Source of the DNA: an uncultured Pelagibacteraceae bacterium
Lineage (GTDB): Bacteria; Pseudomonadota; Alphaproteobacteria; Pelagibacterales; Pelagibacteraceae
Direction: 5' to 3'
Length of the DNA: 64,000 nucleotides
Assembly (NCBI GenBank): GCA_902580565.1
Contig: CACHLD010000003.1
Location: 39,940 to 103,939, forward strand
Shown here: in pieces, positions 1-11,263 of the stretch
Layout of the letters: each line of letters opens with the position of its first letter
Position numbering within the stretch: the stretch's first letter is position 1
Notes under the pieces: generated by a model
The model's input: the letters and a program-made list of their open reading frames with translations, nothing else
Told to the model about the DNA's origin: nothing
The model's database searches: none
Position numbers and translations under genes: made by a program

Positions 1-538
1 AATTATGCTTGTAAGGTACCGTTTTAACTTTTGTAAGATTTTTATCGTAAAAGTCAGTTCCTAAATTTTCAGACTCATTATGTAAATTTATAAAGACTAT
101 TGATGACATAAGTTTTTCTTTTATATCGCAATGAGGCTTAAGCCAAAAACCTTCTCTATCACAAATTACCTCTAGTCGGACATAAGAATTGCTAAGATCT
201 TTTCCTATTAAACTACCTATTTTTTTGTACACTTCTTGACTTCTAAGCTCCTCGATAAAATTGGTGAGGTGAGGAAATTGATTTGTATTTTCTTTAGTAA
301 TATAGCATCTTAATTTTTTTGCTTTTCCTCCATCTTTTATACCTGAGCGAAAAGCCCCATCTCCGCCATCAAGTGCTCTAGTACCATCATAGTTTAAATT
401 TTCTTTTTTCGGGTCAGCAATATCTGCATTACTTATTTCTTTGATTGCATCATTAGTTAAAGGTTGATTAATCTCAAAATGTTTAAATGGGTCGTTATAA
501 GATTTAGTTCTACTTTCCAATGACTTAAATAATTCCAT
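1..538 (-). CDS. 2OG-Fe(II) oxygenase-like protein (C-terminus missing)
   Basis: The reading frame opens at an ATG at 538 and runs off the left edge of the window, giving the first 179 residues. Near residue 150 it has a KPHCDIKEK stretch, an H-x-D pair of the kind that binds Fe(II) in the double-stranded beta-helix dioxygenases, followed by hydrophobic strand residues (SSIVFINLH). The second metal His and the 2-oxoglutarate Arg would lie outside the window. The start overlaps the end of the upstream ELM1-like gene by 14 bp, so the two are probably co-transcribed. The substrate is unknown. The fold assignment rests on the single HxD motif and general resemblance to prolyl-hydroxylase-like proteins, so it is moderate. 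Confidence 0.6.
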   Translation of the reverse strand, partial: MELFKSLESRTKSYNDPFKHFEINQPLTNDAIKEISNADIADPKKENLNYDGTRALDGGDGAFRSGIKDGGKAKKLRCYITKENTNQFPHLTNFIEELRSQEVYKKIGSLIGKDLSNSYVRLEVICDREGFWLKPHCDIKEKLMSSIVFINLHNESENLGTDFYDKNLTKVKTVPYKHN

Positions 539-1475
539 TTTTTCTCATTTGTTCTTTGATTAAAGGAGCTATTCTATTAACCTCATCTAACTTATCATAA
601 CTCCAATTGTCAATAGTTTCAGTTAACTCCCTGGCTATACCTAGCTGTTTAAATTGGTCAAAAAAAAATTTAAATCTCCTGATACTTTTTTTAGGCTTCA
701 TCATTGCCATATATACTGGCTTTCCAGTAACAGCGGCTTCCGATATCATTGAAGTGGAGTCACATGTAACTATTATATAGTCTGCTATTGCTAAAGAACT
801 TAAGTAAGCTTTTTTATCTATTATCTTTATAACTTCGTGATTTATACTAAATGTATTATATGCTTTTTTTATTACTTTTTCTGGAGTTCTATAAGAAGGT
901 ATCACCACTATCTTAAATTTATCAGGAGTAAACAAATTTTTAATTTTATTAAAAATATAATGAATTTGTTCATCAGAATAACTGTAATATTTATTTGGTC
1001 CTCCAATTACAAAAGTTACAATTTTCTTTTTTCCCTTGTCTATTTGAAGGTAGTTTGAGTTTTCGATAATTTCTTTTTTTGTGAGATAATGTATAGAACC
1101 TTTAGTTGTGATAACATTTTTTCCTATTGTGCCATCGTGTTCTGGACTTATTATAAGGTCAAAGTGTTCAAATGATACTTTCGGATCCTGAATGTGTATA
1201 TTAAATATTTCTTTTCCTAGTCTTTTTTTAAGGGCAGCTGATGGAATTACACTCTTTCTTCCACACGAAATAACTATTTTACAATCACAAACAAATTTTT
1301 CTGTTAATAAGTTTTCAGAAATTGGGGTTAGTTTTGCTGGAATCAAATTCCAAAATGGTTTTAGGGTTATTTTTTGATGCTTAAAATTAAGTTTTAAAGC
1401 TTTTGCTAAACCCTCTACTTGGCTTATCATTCCGTGCATACCTTGTGTCAAAAGAAGTGCTTTTAATTCCAACAT
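525..1475 (-). CDS. ELM1-like (mitochondrial fission ELM1 family) protein
   Basis: This 316-residue protein matches the bacterial branch of the Mito_fiss_Elm1 family. Visible family signatures are an N-terminal LTQGMHGMISQ segment, VISCGRKSV near residue 70, IQDPKV near 95, a SPEHDG motif near 110, the VTFVIGGPNKYY glycine-rich strand near 155, and a C-terminal CDSTSMISEAA segment. The last resembles the nucleotide-sugar site of GT-B glycosyltransferases. The bacterial role is not established; a glycosyltransferase-like or envelope function is an inference from the fold. It overlaps the 2OG oxygenase gene downstream by 14 bp and is divergent from trxB with a gap of about 24 bp, which leaves little room for two promoters. 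Confidence 0.8.
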   Translation of the reverse strand: MLELKALLLTQGMHGMISQVEGLAKALKLNFKHQKITLKPFWNLIPAKLTPISENLLTEKFVCDCKIVISCGRKSVIPSAALKKRLGKEIFNIHIQDPKVSFEHFDLIISPEHDGTIGKNVITTKGSIHYLTKKEIIENSNYLQIDKGKKKIVTFVIGGPNKYYSYSDEQIHYIFNKIKNLFTPDKFKIVVIPSYRTPEKVIKKAYNTFSINHEVIKIIDKKAYLSSLAIADYIIVTCDSTSMISEAAVTGKPVYMAMMKPKKSIRRFKFFFDQFKQLGIARELTETIDNWSYDKLDEVNRIAPLIKEQMRKNGII

Positions 1476-1499
1476 TAGTTACTATATAAACCTATCGTG

Positions 1500-2447
1500 A
1501 TGAATAATAAATCAACTAAACACACAAAAGTGTTAATTCTTGGATCCGGACCGGCTGGTTACACTGCAGCAATTTATGCTGCAAGAGCAATGTTAAAGCC
1601 AATTTTGGTGCATGGATCACAACCGGGAGGACAATTAACCACAACAACAGATGTAGAGAACTATCCGGGATATTCAAAAGTAATCCAAGGTCCTTGGTTG
1701 ATGGACGAAATGAAAGGTCAAGCTGTGGCTGTTGGCACTGAAATGATACAAGATCACATTAAAAAAGTAGATTTAACAGATAAACCTTTTAAAGCTGAGG
1801 GAGACAGTGGACAAACATACACTGCTGACTCTATAATAATTTCAACTGGGGCTCAAGCAAGGTGGTTAAACTTAAAATCAGAACAAAATTTTAGAGGATT
1901 TGGTGTTTCCGCATGCGCGACATGTGATGGATTTTTTTTCAAAGGTAAAGAAGTCGCTGTAGTTGGAGGAGGTAATGCAGCTGTAGAAGAGGCTATGTTT
2001 TTAACTAAATTTGCTTCAAGAGTTAAATTGATTCATAGAAGAGATAAATTAAGAGCAGAAAAAATGCTTCAAGAAAAATTGAAAGCTAATAAAAAAATTG
2101 AAATAATTTGGGATAGCGTTGTAGAGGATGTTTTAGGTACGACTGAGCCTAAGAGTGTTAACGCCATTAAGATCAAAAATGTTAAAGACAATAAAATAAA
2201 AGAATTGAAAATAGATGGGCTTTTTATAGCTATAGGTCATGATCCTGCTACACAATTATTTAAAGATCAATTAGAGATGGATAAAGAGGGTTACTTAATT
2301 ACAAAACCTGACTCTACAATTACGAATATTCCAGGAGTATTTGCAGCTGGCGATGTGAAAGATAAAATTTTTAGACAGGCTGTAACAGCTGCAGGAATGG
2401 GTTGTATGGCAGCACTTGAGGCAGAAAAGCATTTGTCGGATAAATAG
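1500..2447 (+). CDS. trxB: Thioredoxin-disulfide reductase
   Basis: TrxB uses NADPH and FAD to reduce thioredoxin in the cytoplasm. Counting from a GTG at 1497, the protein shows the FAD Rossmann motif GSGPAG at residues 16-21, GGQLTTTTDVENYPG near 45-59, the redox-active CATC at 140-143, and the NADPH motif GGGNAA at 157-162. A C-terminal GVFAAGDV FAD-binding segment lies near 280. Length (about 315 residues) is normal for the low-molecular-weight bacterial type. The start is either GTG 1497 or the next codon, ATG 1500; I chose ATG. The downstream ADP-ribosylglycohydrolase-like gene begins 2 bp after the stop. Confidence 0.95.
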   Translation: MNNKSTKHTKVLILGSGPAGYTAAIYAARAMLKPILVHGSQPGGQLTTTTDVENYPGYSKVIQGPWLMDEMKGQAVAVGTEMIQDHIKKVDLTDKPFKAEGDSGQTYTADSIIISTGAQARWLNLKSEQNFRGFGVSACATCDGFFFKGKEVAVVGGGNAAVEEAMFLTKFASRVKLIHRRDKLRAEKMLQEKLKANKKIEIIWDSVVEDVLGTTEPKSVNAIKIKNVKDNKIKELKIDGLFIAIGHDPATQLFKDQLEMDKEGYLITKPDSTITNIPGVFAAGDVKDKIFRQAVTAAGMGCMAALEAEKHLSDK

Positions 2448-2449
2448 TA

Positions 2450-3397
2450 GTGAAAAATAATCTTCATGTCTTTTTAGGTGCAACTGTAGCTGATGCTGCA
2501 GCTAGGCCTTTACATTGGGTTTATAATCAAAAAAAACTATTAGAGTACATAAAGAAAAAAAAAGACTTTACTTTTTTAAGGAAAAATAAAAGCCCCTTCT
2601 ACAATATCAAAACTGGAAAAGTTTCAGGCTATAATGATATCGGTCAAGTAATGTTTAAAACATTAGTTGAAGGCAATGAAAATATAGAAGCAAGGTTTAA
2701 AAAGAATATTATGAAGAATTTTGGTCCAGGAAGTATGTATTGGAAAAATTTTAATTTAAGAGCTAAATATAGAAAAGTAAAAGACTGGAGAGGAATAATT
2801 AAAGGTCCGTGGATACATCAAAATATTATTGAAACTGTTCGAAATATCAAGGCAAAGAAAAAATTAACAGGTGGAAAAAAAGTAAATGAGTCCGATGGCT
2901 ACTGTGCGGCCCTTCCCTATTTTTTATACGGTTGTAGCTTAAATAATTTAAAAAAAATTATTTCTACTGTTACGGTTTCAAAAATTAGTTTAAAATATGC
3001 TTTAGCAAAATTCTATCTCATAGATTTAGCGCTAAAAGGTTCTAAAGACCCTATAAGAGAATTCACTTTGAAATACAAAAAAAATTCATATTTTAAAAAT
3101 GTTGTAGAGAGTATTGAAAAAGTCAAGAAACTAAAAACAAAACCCCATCCACTAGTGGTAAAAAAACTTGGTATGGCCTGCAGTTACCCTGGAACTTTTG
3201 AAAGCTCTATTCACTCAATTATAAACTCTAAAAGTTATAAAGTTGCTATTTTAAAAACTATTAAAGCTGGCGGTTGTAACTGTTCTCGAGTTAATTTTAT
3301 CGGCGCTTACTTTGCAGCTATCAAAGGAGTTAACTCAATTCCTAGTATCTGGATAAAAAAAACGTTGGCTGCTAAAAAAATTTTAGATCAAAAATAG
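2450..3397 (+). CDS. ADP-ribosylglycohydrolase-like (crystallin J1-type) protein
   Basis: The 315-residue protein resembles the ADP-ribosylglycohydrolase superfamily, especially the crystallin J1 / selenoprotein J branch. The N-terminus has LGATVADAAARPLHWVY (residues 9-25), which corresponds to the helix carrying GDAxG in canonical hydrolases. A second conserved helix appears at ESDGYCAALPYFL near 145-157. The metal-binding Asp clusters of DraG-type enzymes are not obvious, so catalytic activity is uncertain. It starts with GTG at 2450, 2 bp after trxB, implying one transcript. Its 3' end nearly meets the convergent aminotransferase gene, with a 19-bp T-rich gap between them and no strong terminator. 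Confidence 0.65.
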   Translation: MKNNLHVFLGATVADAAARPLHWVYNQKKLLEYIKKKKDFTFLRKNKSPFYNIKTGKVSGYNDIGQVMFKTLVEGNENIEARFKKNIMKNFGPGSMYWKNFNLRAKYRKVKDWRGIIKGPWIHQNIIETVRNIKAKKKLTGGKKVNESDGYCAALPYFLYGCSLNNLKKIISTVTVSKISLKYALAKFYLIDLALKGSKDPIREFTLKYKKNSYFKNVVESIEKVKKLKTKPHPLVVKKLGMACSYPGTFESSIHSIINSKSYKVAILKTIKAGGCNCSRVNFIGAYFAAIKGVNSIPSIWIKKTLAAKKILDQK

Positions 3398-3416
3398 AAA
3401 TATCAGTCTGTTTTTT

Positions 3417-4622
<1,206 letters not shown>

Positions 4623-4657
4623 TTATAATGTTTTTTTTAAATTATTAATAACACATA

Positions 4658-6826
4658 ATGCAAAATACTTATCAAGAAAAAATACTAGATATAGAGACTA
4701 CTAACAACTCAATTAAAAAGAAGTTGGAAGGTGGCATAAAATTTAAAATAAAAAGTGATTTTCAACCAGCTGGGGATCAACCACAAGCTATTAAATCTAT
4801 TACTCAAAATATCAAAAATAAAAAAAATGAACAAGTTTTGCTAGGTGTTACAGGTTCCGGTAAAACGTTCACAATGGCAAAAGTCATTGAGGCTACTAAT
4901 AGGCCAGCATTAGTACTAGCTCCAAACAAAACACTAGCGGCTCAGCTTTACGGAGAGTTTAAAAGTTTTTTTCCTGATAATGCGGTTGAATATTTTGTTT
5001 CCTATTATGACTATTACACTCCAGAAGCTTATGTTCCTAGATCAGATACATATATTGAAAAAGAAGCTTCCATTAATGAGCAAATAGATAGAATGAGGCA
5101 TTCAGCTACACGTTCTTTGCTTGAAAGAGACGACGTAATTATCGTCGCTAGCGTTTCATGTATTTATGGCCTTGGCTCAGTTGAAGCTTACAGTAAAATG
5201 ACAATAACTCTAAAAAAAAATAATGATTATGAAAGAGATCAGTTAATAAGAACTTTTATTACACTTCAGTATAAAAGAAACGATCAAAATTTTTTTAGAG
5301 GTACTTTTAGAGTAAGAGGTGAAAATTTGGAGATTTTCCCGTCTCACTTAGAAGATAGAGCATGGCGATTAAGTTTTAATTTTAACAAGCTAGAAAAAAT
5401 TGAAGAATTTGATCCTTTAACTGGAGATAAAACTAACGACTATTCTATAATAAAAATATATGCAAACAGCCATTATATAACTCCAAAACCAACAATGGAA
5501 CAGGCTATAAAACAAATTAAATCTGAGCTAGCAGAAACATTAGAGAAACATCGTGCAAATAATAAGTTATTAGAAGAACAAAGATTAAGAGAAAGGACAA
5601 AGTTTGATTTAGAAATGATTGAAGCTACAGGAACTTGTGCTGGTATTGAAAACTATTCTAGATTTCTATCTGGAAGAAAAGCAGGAGAACCTCCTCCTAC
5701 TCTATTTGAATATTTTCCAGATAATACAATTATATTCGTAGATGAAAGTCATGTTACTGTTCCTCAACTAAATGGAATGTACAAAGGAGATAGAACTAGG
5801 AAAAGTACCTTAGCTGAATACGGTTTTAGGCTTCCATCGTGTATGGATAACAGACCTCTAAAATTTGAAGAATGGGATATGATGAGAACTCAAACTGTTT
5901 TTGTATCTGCTACGCCAGGTCCGTGGGAATTAAAACAAACCAAGAATAAATATATTGACCAAATTATTAGACCAACAGGTTTGATTGATCCACCTGTTGA
6001 GATAAGACCGGCAAAAACTCAGGTGGATGATTTAATGCATGAGGCTGCTAATGTTATTGGAAAGGGATATAGAGTTTTAGCAACAACCCTTACAAAAAAA
6101 ATGGCTGAAGATCTCACAGAGTACCTCCACGAAAACGGCCTGAAAGTTAGGTATATGCATTCGGACATTGACACCTTGGAACGAATAGAAATCATCAGAG
6201 ATTTAAGATTAGGTGTATTCGACATTTTGGTTGGAATAAATCTTCTTAGGGAAGGATTAGATATTCCTGAATGTGGTTTAGTAGGAATTCTCGATGCAGA
6301 CAAGGAAGGTTTTTTAAGATCTGAAACATCTCTAATTCAGACCATTGGAAGAGCGGCCAGAAATATAGACGGTAAAGTTATTCTGTACGCTGATAAAGTT
6401 ACTAAAAGTATAGATAAAGCAATTAAAGAGACTGATAGAAGAAGGTCAAAACAATTAGATTATAATAAAAAGAACAATATAACCGCAGAGTCAATAAAAA
6501 AAGAAATAGGAGATATTTTAGAGTCTGTTTACGAAAAAGATTACGTAAATATCAAAGATTCCAATATTGGTGGGAATTTAAAAAAACATCTTAAAGGCTT
6601 GAACAAAAAAATGAAAGAGTCGGCAGCTAATCTAGAGTTTGAAGAAGCTGCTAAAATAAGAGACGAGATAAGAAAATTAGAAGCCAGCGAACTAGAAATA
6701 ACGTTAAATCCAAAAATAAGTCAATATAAATTAAAAAATAAGGTATACCCTAAAGGTAGATCAACTATGGGAATGCCTGGGACAAAAACAAGAAAACCGA
6801 CAAAAAAATGGAAACCAAAAAAATAG
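4658..6826 (+). CDS. uvrB: Excinuclease ABC subunit B
   Basis: UvrB is the damage-verifying helicase of nucleotide excision repair, loaded by UvrA and partnered by UvrC. The 722-residue protein has [11 protein letters not shown] at 35-45, Walker A GVTGSGKT at 63-70, the beta-hairpin region [15 protein letters not shown] near 118-132, the DESHV helicase motif near 365, a C-terminal helicase domain containing LREGLDIPE, and a UVR motif around 645-680. The first 28 residues precede the usual N-terminus and are poorly conserved. The C-terminus is basic. It overlaps the downstream SDR gene by 19 bp, and uvrC follows two genes later. Confidence 0.97.
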   Translation: MQNTYQEKILDIETTNNSIKKKLEGGIKFKIKSDFQPAGDQPQAIKSITQNIKNKKNEQVLLGVTGSGKTFTMAKVIEATNRPALVLAPNKTLAAQLYGEFKSFFPDNAVEYFVSYYDYYTPEAYVPRSDTYIEKEASINEQIDRMRHSATRSLLERDDVIIVASVSCIYGLGSVEAYSKMTITLKKNNDYERDQLIRTFITLQYKRNDQNFFRGTFRVRGENLEIFPSHLEDRAWRLSFNFNKLEKIEEFDPLTGDKTNDYSIIKIYANSHYITPKPTMEQAIKQIKSELAETLEKHRANNKLLEEQRLRERTKFDLEMIEATGTCAGIENYSRFLSGRKAGEPPPTLFEYFPDNTIIFVDESHVTVPQLNGMYKGDRTRKSTLAEYGFRLPSCMDNRPLKFEEWDMMRTQTVFVSATPGPWELKQTKNKYIDQIIRPTGLIDPPVEIRPAKTQVDDLMHEAANVIGKGYRVLATTLTKKMAEDLTEYLHENGLKVRYMHSDIDTLERIEIIRDLRLGVFDILVGINLLREGLDIPECGLVGILDADKEGFLRSETSLIQTIGRAARNIDGKVILYADKVTKSIDKAIKETDRRRSKQLDYNKKNNITAESIKKEIGDILESVYEKDYVNIKDSNIGGNLKKHLKGLNKKMKESAANLEFEEAAKIRDEIRKLEASELEITLNPKISQYKLKNKVYPKGRSTMGMPGTKTRKPTKKWKPKK

Positions 6827-7563
6827 TAATTACGGGTGGAGCAAATCGGATTGGTAGATCTATCGCTTTGGAACTAGCAAGCTATGATACTGAAATTATT
6901 ATTCATTATTTAAAATCTTTCACTGCAGCAAAGAAACTGAAAGTTGAATTAGAAAATTTAGGTTCAATTGTTCATCTTTTAAAAGCAGACTTAAATAATC
7001 TTAAACAAACCCAAGAAATAATTCCTTATGCATTTAAAAAAATGAAAGGTTTGGACTGTTTAATAAACAATGCGTCAATATTTGAAAATGATAATTTAGT
7101 AAATTTTTCAGATAAAAATTTTTTAAAACATATGAATATTAATCTCAAAGCACCCGCGGTTTTAATTAAATATTTTACTAAAAAGTATAAAGGTAAGAAT
7201 GGAAACATTGTCAATATTATTGATCAAAGGGTTGAAAAATTAACTCCATTCTTTTTTTCTTATACTTTAAGTAAGTCTGGTCTCGCAACTTTAACTAGGA
7301 CTTCTGCAATGAAACTTGCGCCGAATATAAGGGTGAACGCGGTTTCTCCAGGACCCACAATAAAAAATAAACGCCAGTCAGAAAAACATTTTAAAAAACA
7401 ATGGAAATCAACAATACTTAAAAAGAAAGTAGATGCAAAAAATGTTAGTTCCGCGGTGAAGTTTTTGATAAATAATCATAACATAACAGGACAAATTATA
7501 AATGTAGATAGTGGTCAACGTTTAGCCTGGGAAACGCCAGATATAATTAATGCTAAAGAATGA
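6808..7563 (+). CDS. SDR-family pteridine reductase-like (FolM/PTR1-type) dehydrogenase
   Basis: This is a 251-residue short-chain dehydrogenase: nucleotide motif TGGANRIG at 9-16, NNAS at 87-90, and catalytic YTLSK with Tyr152 and Lys156. The usual catalytic Ser is replaced by Asp139, exactly 13 residues before the Tyr. That Asp/Tyr spacing is characteristic of pteridine reductases such as PTR1 and of FolM-type dihydromonapterin/dihydrofolate reductases. The neighbour supports this: folB overlaps its stop by 4 bp. I infer a role in reducing pterins or dihydrofolate. Exact substrate is not decided by sequence. Its start lies inside the end of uvrB. Confidence 0.8.
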   Translation: METKKIVITGGANRIGRSIALELASYDTEIIIHYLKSFTAAKKLKVELENLGSIVHLLKADLNNLKQTQEIIPYAFKKMKGLDCLINNASIFENDNLVNFSDKNFLKHMNINLKAPAVLIKYFTKKYKGKNGNIVNIIDQRVEKLTPFFFSYTLSKSGLATLTRTSAMKLAPNIRVNAVSPGPTIKNKRQSEKHFKKQWKSTILKKKVDAKNVSSAVKFLINNHNITGQIINVDSGQRLAWETPDIINAKE

Positions 7564-7946
7564 AAATTTTAAAATTTAAAAATAAACAAAAATTTAAATA
7601 TAATAAAAAAATTATTGTTAAAGATTTAATTTTATTGTTATCAGTTGGTATCCATCAGTTTGAGAGGCTAAAAAGACAAAAAGTTAAATTTAATTTAGAG
7701 ATTACTACTGATCCAAATCTGAAATCTGATATTAAATCAATTGTTAATTATGAGAGTGTTATAAATGACATTAAAAAATTAACTAAAAAATCACACTTTG
7801 AATTACTCGAAAGCTTATCTGAATCTATATTCGATAGAATTTTTAGAAATAAAAAAATTAAGAAAATTAAATTAAAAATTGAAAAATTGGAAATTATTAA
7901 AGAAACTACTTCGGTTGGCATAGAAGTTACGAAAACAAAAATATAA
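7560..7946 (+). CDS. folB: Dihydroneopterin aldolase
   Basis: FolB cleaves 7,8-dihydroneopterin in folate biosynthesis. The 128-residue protein shows the family pattern: [20 protein letters not shown] at about 21-40, where the active-site region lies, an LxLE-like second strand, [10 protein letters not shown] near 67, and a helix with the conserved glutamate in [10 protein letters not shown]. An N-terminal extension of roughly 18 Lys-rich residues precedes the core. The start overlaps the SDR stop as ATGA, and its stop overlaps the uvrC start as TAATG, so it is translationally coupled on both sides. Confidence 0.85.
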   Translation: MKILKFKNKQKFKYNKKIIVKDLILLLSVGIHQFERLKRQKVKFNLEITTDPNLKSDIKSIVNYESVINDIKKLTKKSHFELLESLSESIFDRIFRNKKIKKIKLKIEKLEIIKETTSVGIEVTKTKI

Positions 7947-9781
7947 TGAACAGTTTAGATCAAGGAAAAAAAATAATTAAAGATAAAATACCTTTGATAT
8001 CTAAAAATCCTGGAGTTTATAAGATGCTAAGTTCTTCGGGAGAAATTCTTTACGTAGGAAAAGCAAAAAATATACCTAATAGACTTAAAAGCTATGTAAC
8101 AGATTCTAATTTACCTATCAGAACTGAAAGAATGTTATCTCTGACTCACAATCTTGAGACTACAACTACTAATAATGAGAGTGAGGCTTTGCTTTTAGAA
8201 GCAAACTTAATAAAGAAACATAAACCCAGATATAATATTCTTTTAAGAGATGATAAGTCTTTTCCTTACATCTATATCGGCAATAAAGATAAATGGCCAC
8301 AACTAACAAAGTTAAGAGGTAAAAAATCTAGATCAGGATATTATTTTGGTCCATTTGCATCCATAGGCTCAGCTAATTGGACTATTAAAATATTACAAAA
8401 AATTTTTCAGCTTAGAGTTTGTGACAATACAGTCTTTAAAAATAGAGAAAGACCATGCATACTTTATCAAATAAAAAGATGTTCAGCGCCTTGTGTGCAG
8501 CATATAAATGAAAAAGAATATTTATCTTCTGTAACTGACGCTATTGATTTTATCTCAGGCAAATCTAGAAGAATTCAAAAAAATTTATCTAAAGAAATGG
8601 AAAAAGCAAGTAAAGATCTTGATTATGAAAAAGCAGCAATTGCTAGAGATAGAATAAAAGCTCTAACCCAAATACAAACATCGCAAAAAATTAATCAAAC
8701 TAATTTAAATGAGGCAGATGTTATTAGTATCTATAAAGAAACAGGAAAAACTTGTATTCAAGTTTTCTTTTTTAGATCTAAGCAAAACTGGGGTAATCAG
8801 GCATTTTATCCTAAACATGATCCAGATGATACAATTAAAGATATTCTTTCTTCGTTTATATCTCAGTTTTATGAAAATAAAACAATACCTACTCTGATTA
8901 TAACTAATCATGAAGTAAGTGAAAAACCTTTACTAGAAAAAACATTTACAAATAAAGAAAATAAAAAAATTATAATAAAAAAAGCTAAATCTAAAAATGA
9001 AATGAATATTTCAAAACTAGCAGAAAAAAATGCAAAGCAAGCCCTAACTCAAAAACTTATCCAGTCAGATACAAATAATAATTTAATTGAAAACTTAACA
9101 AAAAAATTCAAACTTAATAATAATATTGATCTAATCGAAGTATATGACAATAGTCATATACAAGGATCTGACTCCATTGGTGCTTTAATTTGTTTTGGAA
9201 ATGATGGTTTTATTAAAAAAAGATATAGAAAATTTAATATTAAAGACGATAAAGTAAAAGGTGATGATTATGGAATGATGAAAGAAGTTTTATTTAGAAG
9301 ATTTTCAAAAGCTATTAAAGAAAAATCTGGATCTCTCTCCTTACCAGATTTAGTTATGATTGACGGCGGAAAAGGGCAATACTCAGTATCTAGAGAAGTT
9401 TTAAATGAGCTTGGCTTGCACGATTTGCCTATTTTATCCATAGCGAAAGGAAAAAAAAGAAACGCTGGAGAAGAAAAAATTTACTATAAGAATAAAGAAT
9501 TTGTTCTAGATAAAAATGATCCTTTATTGTTTTTTATTCAAAGACTAAGAGACGAGGCTCATAGATTCGCTATAAGCACTCATAGAGCTAAGAGAAAAAA
9601 GAACTTGAGTAAATCTTTACTTGACCAAATTGAAGGCATTGGTCGTCAAAGGAAAAGAGCTTTGTTAAATCATTTTGGGTCTGCCAGAGCAGTAGAATCT
9701 GCTAGTTTAGATGATTTAAAGTCAGTTGAAGGAATAGAAGACAGCATTGCAAAGAAAATATATAATTATTTCCACGAATAA
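7946..9781 (+). CDS. uvrC: Excinuclease ABC subunit C
   Basis: UvrC makes the dual incisions during nucleotide excision repair. Domains read in order: GIY-YIG nuclease with [20 protein letters not shown] at 22-41, a Cys-containing linker ([15 protein letters not shown]), a UVR motif around 205-235 for UvrB contact, the RNase H-like C-terminal nuclease with EVYDNSH near 400 and VMIDGGKGQ near 470, and tandem helix-hairpin-helix at the end ([18 protein letters not shown]). Length of 611 is normal. It overlaps folB by 1 bp and pgsA by 1 bp. Confidence 0.97.
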   Translation: MNSLDQGKKIIKDKIPLISKNPGVYKMLSSSGEILYVGKAKNIPNRLKSYVTDSNLPIRTERMLSLTHNLETTTTNNESEALLLEANLIKKHKPRYNILLRDDKSFPYIYIGNKDKWPQLTKLRGKKSRSGYYFGPFASIGSANWTIKILQKIFQLRVCDNTVFKNRERPCILYQIKRCSAPCVQHINEKEYLSSVTDAIDFISGKSRRIQKNLSKEMEKASKDLDYEKAAIARDRIKALTQIQTSQKINQTNLNEADVISIYKETGKTCIQVFFFRSKQNWGNQAFYPKHDPDDTIKDILSSFISQFYENKTIPTLIITNHEVSEKPLLEKTFTNKENKKIIIKKAKSKNEMNISKLAEKNAKQALTQKLIQSDTNNNLIENLTKKFKLNNNIDLIEVYDNSHIQGSDSIGALICFGNDGFIKKRYRKFNIKDDKVKGDDYGMMKEVLFRRFSKAIKEKSGSLSLPDLVMIDGGKGQYSVSREVLNELGLHDLPILSIAKGKKRNAGEEKIYYKNKEFVLDKNDPLLFFIQRLRDEAHRFAISTHRAKRKKNLSKSLLDQIEGIGRQRKRALLNHFGSARAVESASLDDLKSVEGIEDSIAKKIYNYFHE

Positions 9782-10359
9782 TGAAAATACCAAATATACT
9801 TACAATCGGAAGAATTATAATAGTACCGATATTTGTTTTAAGTTTTTTTATTCCTGGTTTTTTTGGTGACTTAATTCCTTTTTTTTTATTTGTTTTAGCT
9901 AGTTTTACTGATTTTTTAGATGGGCTTTTAGCAAGATTATTTAAAGAAGAGTCAAAATTAGGAGAACTTCTTGACCCAATAGCAGATAAGATACTAGTAG
10001 CTGCAGCACTTATTTTATTAGTGATGAATGGAACAATTAAAAATTATGAGGTAATTGCAGCAATTATTATCTTAACTAGAGAAATTTTAATTTCCGGTTT
10101 AAGAGAGTTTTTAGCTAAAGGAAGTGTAAAAATGCCAGTGACAAGTTTATCTAAATTAAAAACATTTTTACAAATGTTATCAATTTCAATATTACTGACA
10201 GGTGAAAGTGGAAATAAACTCATTAATTTTCAAGATTACAATGCCCAAACAATTGGCATTATTCTATTATGGTTATCATCATTTCTTACTCTTTATACTG
10301 GTTATGAATACATAAGAAAAGGGATAGACCACGCTATCAGTGAGGATAATAAGAGTTAA
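9781..10359 (+). CDS. pgsA: CDP-diacylglycerol--glycerol-3-phosphate 3-phosphatidyltransferase
   Basis: PgsA makes phosphatidylglycerol phosphate at the inner membrane. The 192-residue polytopic protein contains a complete CDP-alcohol phosphatidyltransferase motif: Asp44, Asp47-Gly48, Ala51-Arg52, Gly61, Asp65 and Asp69, with family spacing. Several hydrophobic helices surround it. uvrC-pgsA adjacency is common in Proteobacteria. The stop codon overlaps the stop of convergent ilvE in a shared TTAA at 10356-10359, so there is no room for separate terminators. Confidence 0.95.
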   Translation: MKIPNILTIGRIIIVPIFVLSFFIPGFFGDLIPFFLFVLASFTDFLDGLLARLFKEESKLGELLDPIADKILVAAALILLVMNGTIKNYEVIAAIIILTREILISGLREFLAKGSVKMPVTSLSKLKTFLQMLSISILLTGESGNKLINFQDYNAQTIGIILLWLSSFLTLYTGYEYIRKGIDHAISEDNKS

Positions 10360-11243
10360 GCTGCAGTTTTTTTTCTTACAAGATTTTGATAACTAGTATT
10401 GAGATCCGATATCATATCGCAAATTTTAAATTTATATTCATTTATTTGAGAAACTGGAGTAACTTCAGCCGCTGTTCCAGTTAAAAAACAACCCTCAAAT
10501 TCTTTTAACTCATCAGGTAAAATTTTTCTTTCAGTAACTTTTATTCCTTTGCTTTTTGCAATTTTTATAACTTCTCTTCTTGTTATCCCATCTAAAAAAG
10601 AGTCTGGAACTGGGGTGTGTAGTTCGCCTTTTTTATTTTTAAAAAAGATGTTTGCTCCTGTTGCCTCTGCAATTTTACCTTCATGATCTAACATTAAGGA
10701 GTCTGTAAATCCTTTACTTTCCGCTTCATGTTTTGAGAGAGTACAAATCATATATAAACCAGAAGCTTTTGTATCCCAGGGAACTGAATTTGGATTAGGT
10801 CTTCGCCATGAGGAAATATTCAATTTAATACCTTCTTTTTTTAATTTAGGATCAAAATATGAACCCCACTCCCAAGTAGCGATTGCTACGTTAATTTTAT
10901 TTTTTTGAGCTGAGATAGCCATCATCTCGCTTCCTCTCCAAATAATTGGTCTAACATATCCGTTTTGGACTTTCTGAATGTTTACTATATTTTTGCTTGC
11001 GTCATTAATTTCTTCTTGACTATAAGGGACCTTCATTCCCATTCTTTTTGCTGAGTAAAATAATCTTTCGGTATGTTCTTCCAATTTGAATATCTCTCCA
11101 TCATAGACTCTTTCACCTTCAAAAACACAACTAGCATAGTGAAGGCCGTGGTTAAGTACGTGGATTTTAGCATCACTCCAATCTAGAGTTTTGCTGTTAA
11201 ACCAAATTTTCCCAGTTCTTTTATCGTACGGTACGCTTTCCAT
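10356..11243 (-). CDS. ilvE: Branched-chain amino acid aminotransferase (class IV PLP enzyme)
   Basis: The 295-residue protein matches fold-type IV aminotransferases that interconvert Val, Leu and Ile with their 2-oxoacids. Visible landmarks are the N-terminal IWFNSKTLDW, HVLNHGLHYASCVFEGERVY at 28-47, the putative PLP lysine Lys159 in VPWDTKASG, EATGANIF around 193-200, and the phosphate-binding TRREVIKIA and FLTGTAAEVTPV segments. A D-amino-acid transaminase or aminodeoxychorismate lyase is less likely given length and motifs. It is divergent from the MarR regulator, with a 77-bp intergenic region that holds a perfect palindrome. Confidence 0.92.
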   Translation of the reverse strand: MESVPYDKRTGKIWFNSKTLDWSDAKIHVLNHGLHYASCVFEGERVYDGEIFKLEEHTERLFYSAKRMGMKVPYSQEEINDASKNIVNIQKVQNGYVRPIIWRGSEMMAISAQKNKINVAIATWEWGSYFDPKLKKEGIKLNISSWRRPNPNSVPWDTKASGLYMICTLSKHEAESKGFTDSLMLDHEGKIAEATGANIFFKNKKGELHTPVPDSFLDGITRREVIKIAKSKGIKVTERKILPDELKEFEGCFLTGTAAEVTPVSQINEYKFKICDMISDLNTSYQNLVRKKTAA

Positions 11244-11263
11244 TTAGAAGTAAATATATAGAT

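Noticed and set aside
837..1058. Plus-strand ORF of 73 codons inside the ELM1-like gene, and similar ORFs across the window
   Set aside because: It is a shadow of the real gene on the other strand, with hydrophobic low-complexity composition and no family features. AT-rich DNA yields many of these.
3398..3416. T-rich gap between the ADP-ribosylglycohydrolase-like gene and aspartate aminotransferase as a bidirectional terminator
   Set aside because: AGTCT and AGACT can pair around the T run, but the stem is only five pairs with the T run in the loop, so it does not resemble a working terminator.
6019..6303. Minus-strand ORF of 94 codons inside uvrB
   Set aside because: It covers the conserved UvrB helicase region on the opposite strand and is a shadow frame.
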